This document shows positions 42,119 to 44,631 of a stretch of DNA of 44,631 bases, in pieces. The stretch comes from Blastococcus sp. MG754426 (GTDB lineage: Bacteria; Actinomycetota; Actinomycetes; Mycobacteriales; Geodermatophilaceae), in assembly GCF_021699055.1 (NCBI RefSeq), contig NZ_SSXC01000030.1:1-44631 (forward strand), read 5' to 3'. The first letter of the stretch is position 1, and every line of letters starts with the position of its first letter. The translations under genes and the position numbers were made by a program. The notes beneath the pieces are model-generated. The model ran no database searches. It saw only the letters and a list, made by a program, of their open reading frames with translations, and was not told the origin of the DNA.

Positions 42119-42143
42119 GGCAGGGCCGGGCGCGGCGGCTCAG
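42115..42143. terminator. Hairpin between convergent genes
   Basis: CTGAG (42115-42119) pairs with CTCAG (42139-42143), with an inner GCCG/CGGC pairing. It spans both stop codons and could serve both strands. Confidence 0.4.
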
Positions 42144-42985
42144 CCGTCGCGCTCGGCCACCATCCGGTCGGTGACCCGCCGGATGCGGGCCGCCTGCCGG
42201 GAGAGCGTCATGTCGAGGACGCGGTCGACCGGTGGGACCTCGCCGAGCCGCGCCAGGCCCATCCACCGCGGCACGGAGACCGTGCGCGACCAGTAGGACC
42301 CCAGGCTGCGCGCCACCTGGTCGGCCACCCGCTCCGTGCGGATGCCGGGGGAGAGCCGCCCCTCGGCGTCCTCGTCGGAGACCGGCGGCTCGCCCCGGCC
42401 GCGGACGAGCCACTCCGTCGACACCGGCCCGGGGGCGATCGAGTGGACCCGCACGCCGCGGGCGGTGACCTCCCGCCGCAGCCCCTTCACGAAGCCGTGC
42501 GCGCCGGCCTTGGTCGCGGAGTAGACGGCCAGCGGCGGCACCTGCGACAGCGCGGCGGCGGAGGCGGTCACGAGGACGTCGGCGCGGCCCCGCTCGGCGG
42601 CCGCCGCCAGCAGGTGGGGGAGGGCGAGGCGGGCGAGGTCGACGACCCCGGTGAGGTTGGTGGCGATCATCGTCTCGACGGCCTCCTGCGGCGTGTCCTC
42701 GACCAGCCCGGCGTAGCCGATCCCCGCGTTGAGCACCACCGCGTCCAGGCGGCCGTGCTCGGCGAGCACCCGCTGGACCAGCGCCACCCGGTCGGTGGGG
42801 GAGCGGACGTCGGCCGGTGCCCCGGTCGCCCCGTCGACGCCGGCCAGCGCCTCGGTCAGCCGGTTCCGGTCGCGGGCGCAGGCCACCACCCGCGCGCCGC
42901 CGGCGGCCAGGCGGTGGACGACGGCGCGACCGATGCCGGTGCTCCCGCCGGTGACGAGGACGACGCGGTCCTGGAGGTCGGGCAC
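42140..42985 (-). CDS. Short-chain dehydrogenase/reductase
   Basis: NAD(P)-dependent oxidoreductase of the classical SDR type; the substrate is unknown. The 281-residue protein has TGGSTGIG at 12-19, VLNAGIGYAG near 85, and the catalytic Tyr155/Lys159 in VYSATKAG. The C-terminal 60 residues extend beyond the minimal fold with several arginines. GTG at 42985 is the natural start. It lies inside a 24-bp perfect inverted repeat whose other arm holds the GTG of the divergent methyltransferase. An ATG at 43054 in the same frame would translate through the repeat and is unlikely. Confidence 0.88.
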   Translation of the reverse strand: MPDLQDRVVLVTGGSTGIGRAVVHRLAAGGARVVACARDRNRLTEALAGVDGATGAPADVRSPTDRVALVQRVLAEHGRLDAVVLNAGIGYAGLVEDTPQEAVETMIATNLTGVVDLARLALPHLLAAAAERGRADVLVTASAAALSQVPPLAVYSATKAGAHGFVKGLRREVTARGVRVHSIAPGPVSTEWLVRGRGEPPVSDEDAEGRLSPGIRTERVADQVARSLGSYWSRTVSVPRWMGLARLGEVPPVDRVLDMTLSRQAARIRRVTDRMVAERDG

Positions 42986-43034
42986 GGCGCGGTTGTGCCC
43001 AGGCCCCACCGGGCACAACCGCGCCGTGCCCGAC
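42977..43034. repeat. Perfect 24-bp inverted repeat holding two divergent start codons
   Basis: The arms at 42977-43000 and 43011-43034 are exact reverse complements with a 10-base spacer (AGGCCCCACC). The mirrored GTG-CCC-GAC triplets are the first three codons of the dehydrogenase (from 42985, minus) and of the methyltransferase (from 43026, plus). Only 40 bases separate the two starts, and no TANNNT element is seen between them. Confidence 0.9.
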
Positions 43035-43652
43035 ACGAACCCCGTCCCGCCCACCTACGTCGACGCCACCCGGCTGTGGGTCGACTCCCGGCCCCGGGCG
43101 TTCGTCCAGCGCCGGGCCGAGGCGGCGATCCTGCGACGCCTCGGCGGCGACGTCCGCGGTGGCACCGTCCTGGAGCTGGGCACCGGACGGCGGGGCACCG
43201 GCCTGCGTCTGGCCCTCGACGTCTTCGGGGCCGGCCGTGCCGAGGGCGTCGAGCGGTTCCCGGCGAGCGTGGCGGCCTGCCGGGCGGCGGTCGCCGACCT
43301 CGGGAACCGGGTCGAGGTGCGCGAGGGCGACGTCACGGCCCTCGCTGCCGGGGGCGGGTCCTACGACGCGGTCTTCGCCTACCACGTGCTGCACCACGCC
43401 GAGGCCTGGCGGGACGTGGTCCGCGAGGTGGCGCGCGTGCTGCGGCCGGGCGGCCGGTTCTACTCCTGCGAGATGACCGCCCGCTTCGTCGACAGCCGCC
43501 CGTTGCGCGCGGTCGCCTTCCACCCCGCCGACGGCGACCGGCCCACCCCGGCGGCGCTGGCCACCGCCTGCCGTGAGGCCGGGCTGGACGTCGTCGCGCA
43601 GGAGACCCGCCTCGCCGGCTGCTGGACGGCGCTCGTCGCGACCCGGCCCTGA
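43026..43652 (+). CDS. Class I SAM-dependent methyltransferase
   Basis: A 208-residue Rossmann-fold methyltransferase; the substrate is unknown. Motif I is VLELGTGRRGTG near residue 45, an acidic strand end follows in EGVERFPAS, and VEVREGDVTAL and DAVFAYHVLHH follow in order. VREVARVLRPGGRFYSCEM is the typical post-motif III segment. The N terminus (VPPTYVDATRLWVDSRPRAF) resembles a helical cap. GTG at 43026 is the best start, although it lies in the inverted repeat and has no ribosome site. Confidence 0.86.
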   Translation: MPDTNPVPPTYVDATRLWVDSRPRAFVQRRAEAAILRRLGGDVRGGTVLELGTGRRGTGLRLALDVFGAGRAEGVERFPASVAACRAAVADLGNRVEVREGDVTALAAGGGSYDAVFAYHVLHHAEAWRDVVREVARVLRPGGRFYSCEMTARFVDSRPLRAVAFHPADGDRPTPAALATACREAGLDVVAQETRLAGCWTALVATRP

Positions 43653-43719
43653 CCGCACGCGGACCCCACCCGGAGGGGTGAGGCCTCCTCAACGGTCCCG
43701 CGCCACCGTCCGATGCACC

Positions 43720-43749
43720 CCGAGGGTCACCCGTCCGGGTGCCCCTCGG
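43720..43749 (+). other. 12-bp hairpin before the secreted coiled-coil gene
   Basis: CCGAGGG and CACCC (43720-43732) pair with GGGTG and CCCTCGG (43737-43749) around one T-C mismatch and a GTCC loop. It ends 19 bases before the next start codon. A terminator for the methyltransferase or a leader structure are both possible. Confidence 0.45.
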
Positions 43750-43768
43750 ACGTCGGGAAGAGGCAGCG

Positions 43769-44631
43769 GTGGGCAGCGGAGCGCGGACGTGCGCGGAGCG
43801 CAGCAGGACCGGGACCACGACCGGGCGCGGCCGGACGGCGCGGCGGGCCCTCGTCGCGGTGCTCCTGGCCGCGACCGCCGTCGGCCTGACGCCGTCGGCG
43901 GCCGGTGCGGCGCCGCGCAACCCCAGCGACGCCGAGCTCGGTGCCGCCCAGCAGGCCCGGGCCGACGCCGCCGCGCGCGTGGGGCAGATCGGCGCGGAGC
44001 TGGCGCAGGCCCGGACGCACGTCGAGGAACTGCACCAGCAGGCGCTCATCGCGCTGCAGGACTACGAGGACAAGCAGGCGGCCCACGACGCCGCCCGGGC
44101 CGCCGCCGACGCCGCGGCCGCCGCGGCGGTGCAGGCGGCCGCCGACCTGCAGCAGGGACGTGACGACGTCGCCTCCTTCGCGCGGGCCAGCTACATGCAG
44201 GGCTCGACCTCCCCGGGCATCACCGCACTGCTCAGCGCAGCGGGGCCGGCCGAGCTGATCGAGCGCTCGGCCCTGCTGGACGCCGCCGGGGTGAACCGGG
44301 TCGAGGTGGTCGCCGAGCTCACCGTCCTGGAGCAGCAGGCCGCGACGGCGGAGCAGGTCGCCCGGCAGGCGACCGAGCAGGCCGCCGCCGTCCAGCAGGA
44401 GGCGGCCGCGCTGCTGGCGAGCGCCCAGTCCCAGGAGGTCGAGGCGCGCCGGCAGGCGGATGCGCTCGACGCCCGGGAGGACGGCCTCCAGGCCGAGCTG
44501 CAGCAGGCCCAGCAGGTGCTCGACGGCCTCGAGGGCGCCCGGACGGCCGCGCAGGAGGCCGCGGCCCGCCAGGCCGCCGCGCCGGCGCCGCCGCGCACCC
44601 CGGCCCGACCCGTCGCCACCCCGAGCGCGCC
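43769..44631 (+). CDS. Secreted coiled-coil protein, probable NlpC/P60 (RipA-like) peptidoglycan hydrolase, 3' end missing
   Basis: An open frame without stop runs to the window end (287 codons visible). GTG at 43769 follows GGGAAGAGG. The N terminus has twin arginines and a hydrophobic stretch (RRALVAVLLAATAVGL), ending in SAAGAAP, a good signal-peptidase site near residue 48. Then come two long Ala/Gln/Glu-rich coiled coils (about 55-125 and 170-260) around a conserved ASYMQGSTSPGITALLSAAG segment. That arrangement is typical of actinobacterial RipA/NlpC-P60 hydrolases. The catalytic domain itself would lie beyond the window, so the enzyme call is inference. Confidence 0.78.
   Translation, partial: MGSGARTCAERSRTGTTTGRGRTARRALVAVLLAATAVGLTPSAAGAAPRNPSDAELGAAQQARADAAARVGQIGAELAQARTHVEELHQQALIALQDYEDKQAAHDAARAAADAAAAAAVQAAADLQQGRDDVASFARASYMQGSTSPGITALLSAAGPAELIERSALLDAAGVNRVEVVAELTVLEQQAATAEQVARQATEQAAAVQQEAAALLASAQSQEVEARRQADALDAREDGLQAELQQAQQVLDGLEGARTAAQEAAARQAAAPAPPRTPARPVATPSA

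Noticed and set aside
43653..43768. A c-di-AMP (ydaO-type) riboswitch before the RipA-like gene
   Set aside because: Such riboswitches precede cell-wall hydrolase genes in actinobacteria, but the 116-base gap is too short and I see none of the conserved core; only one plain hairpin is present.

Overview
The window is one contiguous piece of a chromosome from a very GC-rich actinobacterium. The evidence is whiA next to gap-pgk-tpiA-secG, an RbpA gene, the OpcA partner of glucose-6-phosphate dehydrogenase, an actinobacterial SufR-led suf operon, many GTG starts, and -10 elements of the TANNNT type without clear -35 boxes. The style of several proteins (the SCO7613-like membrane protein, the DUF559 tail, the RipA-like coiled-coil protein) suggests the Geodermatophilaceae (Blastococcus, Geodermatophilus or Modestobacter). 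That genus-level guess is inference from memory, not a search result. No mobile element, prophage, CRISPR array, tRNA or rRNA was seen. No gap between genes exceeds 300 bases.

Layout. 1-6918 (+): whiA, then the glycolytic run gap-pgk-tpiA, an orphan peptide-type solute-binding lipoprotein, secG and rbpA. 6920-15577 (-): a pentose-phosphate cluster transcribed tkt-tal-pgi-zwf-opcA-pgl. 15851-18279: ctaB (+), a truncated DUF559 protein (+) and ctaA (-), which are haem O and haem A synthesis plus a gene remnant. 18527-25468 (+): the complete suf operon sufR-sufB-sufD-Rieske ferredoxin-sufC-sufS-sufU-sufT, almost every junction overlapping or very short. 25756-27561 (-): a large polytopic membrane protein. 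27646-33549 (+): an ABC-F protein, a YjbR protein, a small HTH protein coupled to a crotonase, an ABC exporter and an NTF2-like protein. 33557-38401 (-): acnA, a CbiX-type chelatase, a tiny membrane protein and a DUF881 protein. 38654-42118 (+): a PAP2-family membrane protein, a sirtuin and an acyl-CoA synthetase. 42140-44631: a short-chain dehydrogenase (-), a divergent methyltransferase (+) and the start of a secreted coiled-coil protein (+) cut by the window end.

How it fits together. The left third is central carbon metabolism: lower glycolysis, both branches of the pentose-phosphate pathway, and NADPH supply. The middle supplies cofactors (haem O/A, Fe-S clusters, probably metallation of a tetrapyrrole) to respiration and to Fe-S enzymes such as the aconitase encoded on the right. 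The right part is mixed accessory housekeeping.

The genes are mostly known families, and I do not see a new multi-gene system. The most unusual items are in non-coding structure. A perfect 24-bp inverted repeat contains both start codons of a divergent gene pair. A 14-bp hairpin covers the start of the solute-binding protein gene. There are two CRP-like palindromes, a SufR-type operator region, and repeated -10 elements placed 6-8 bases before start codons that suggest leaderless transcripts.
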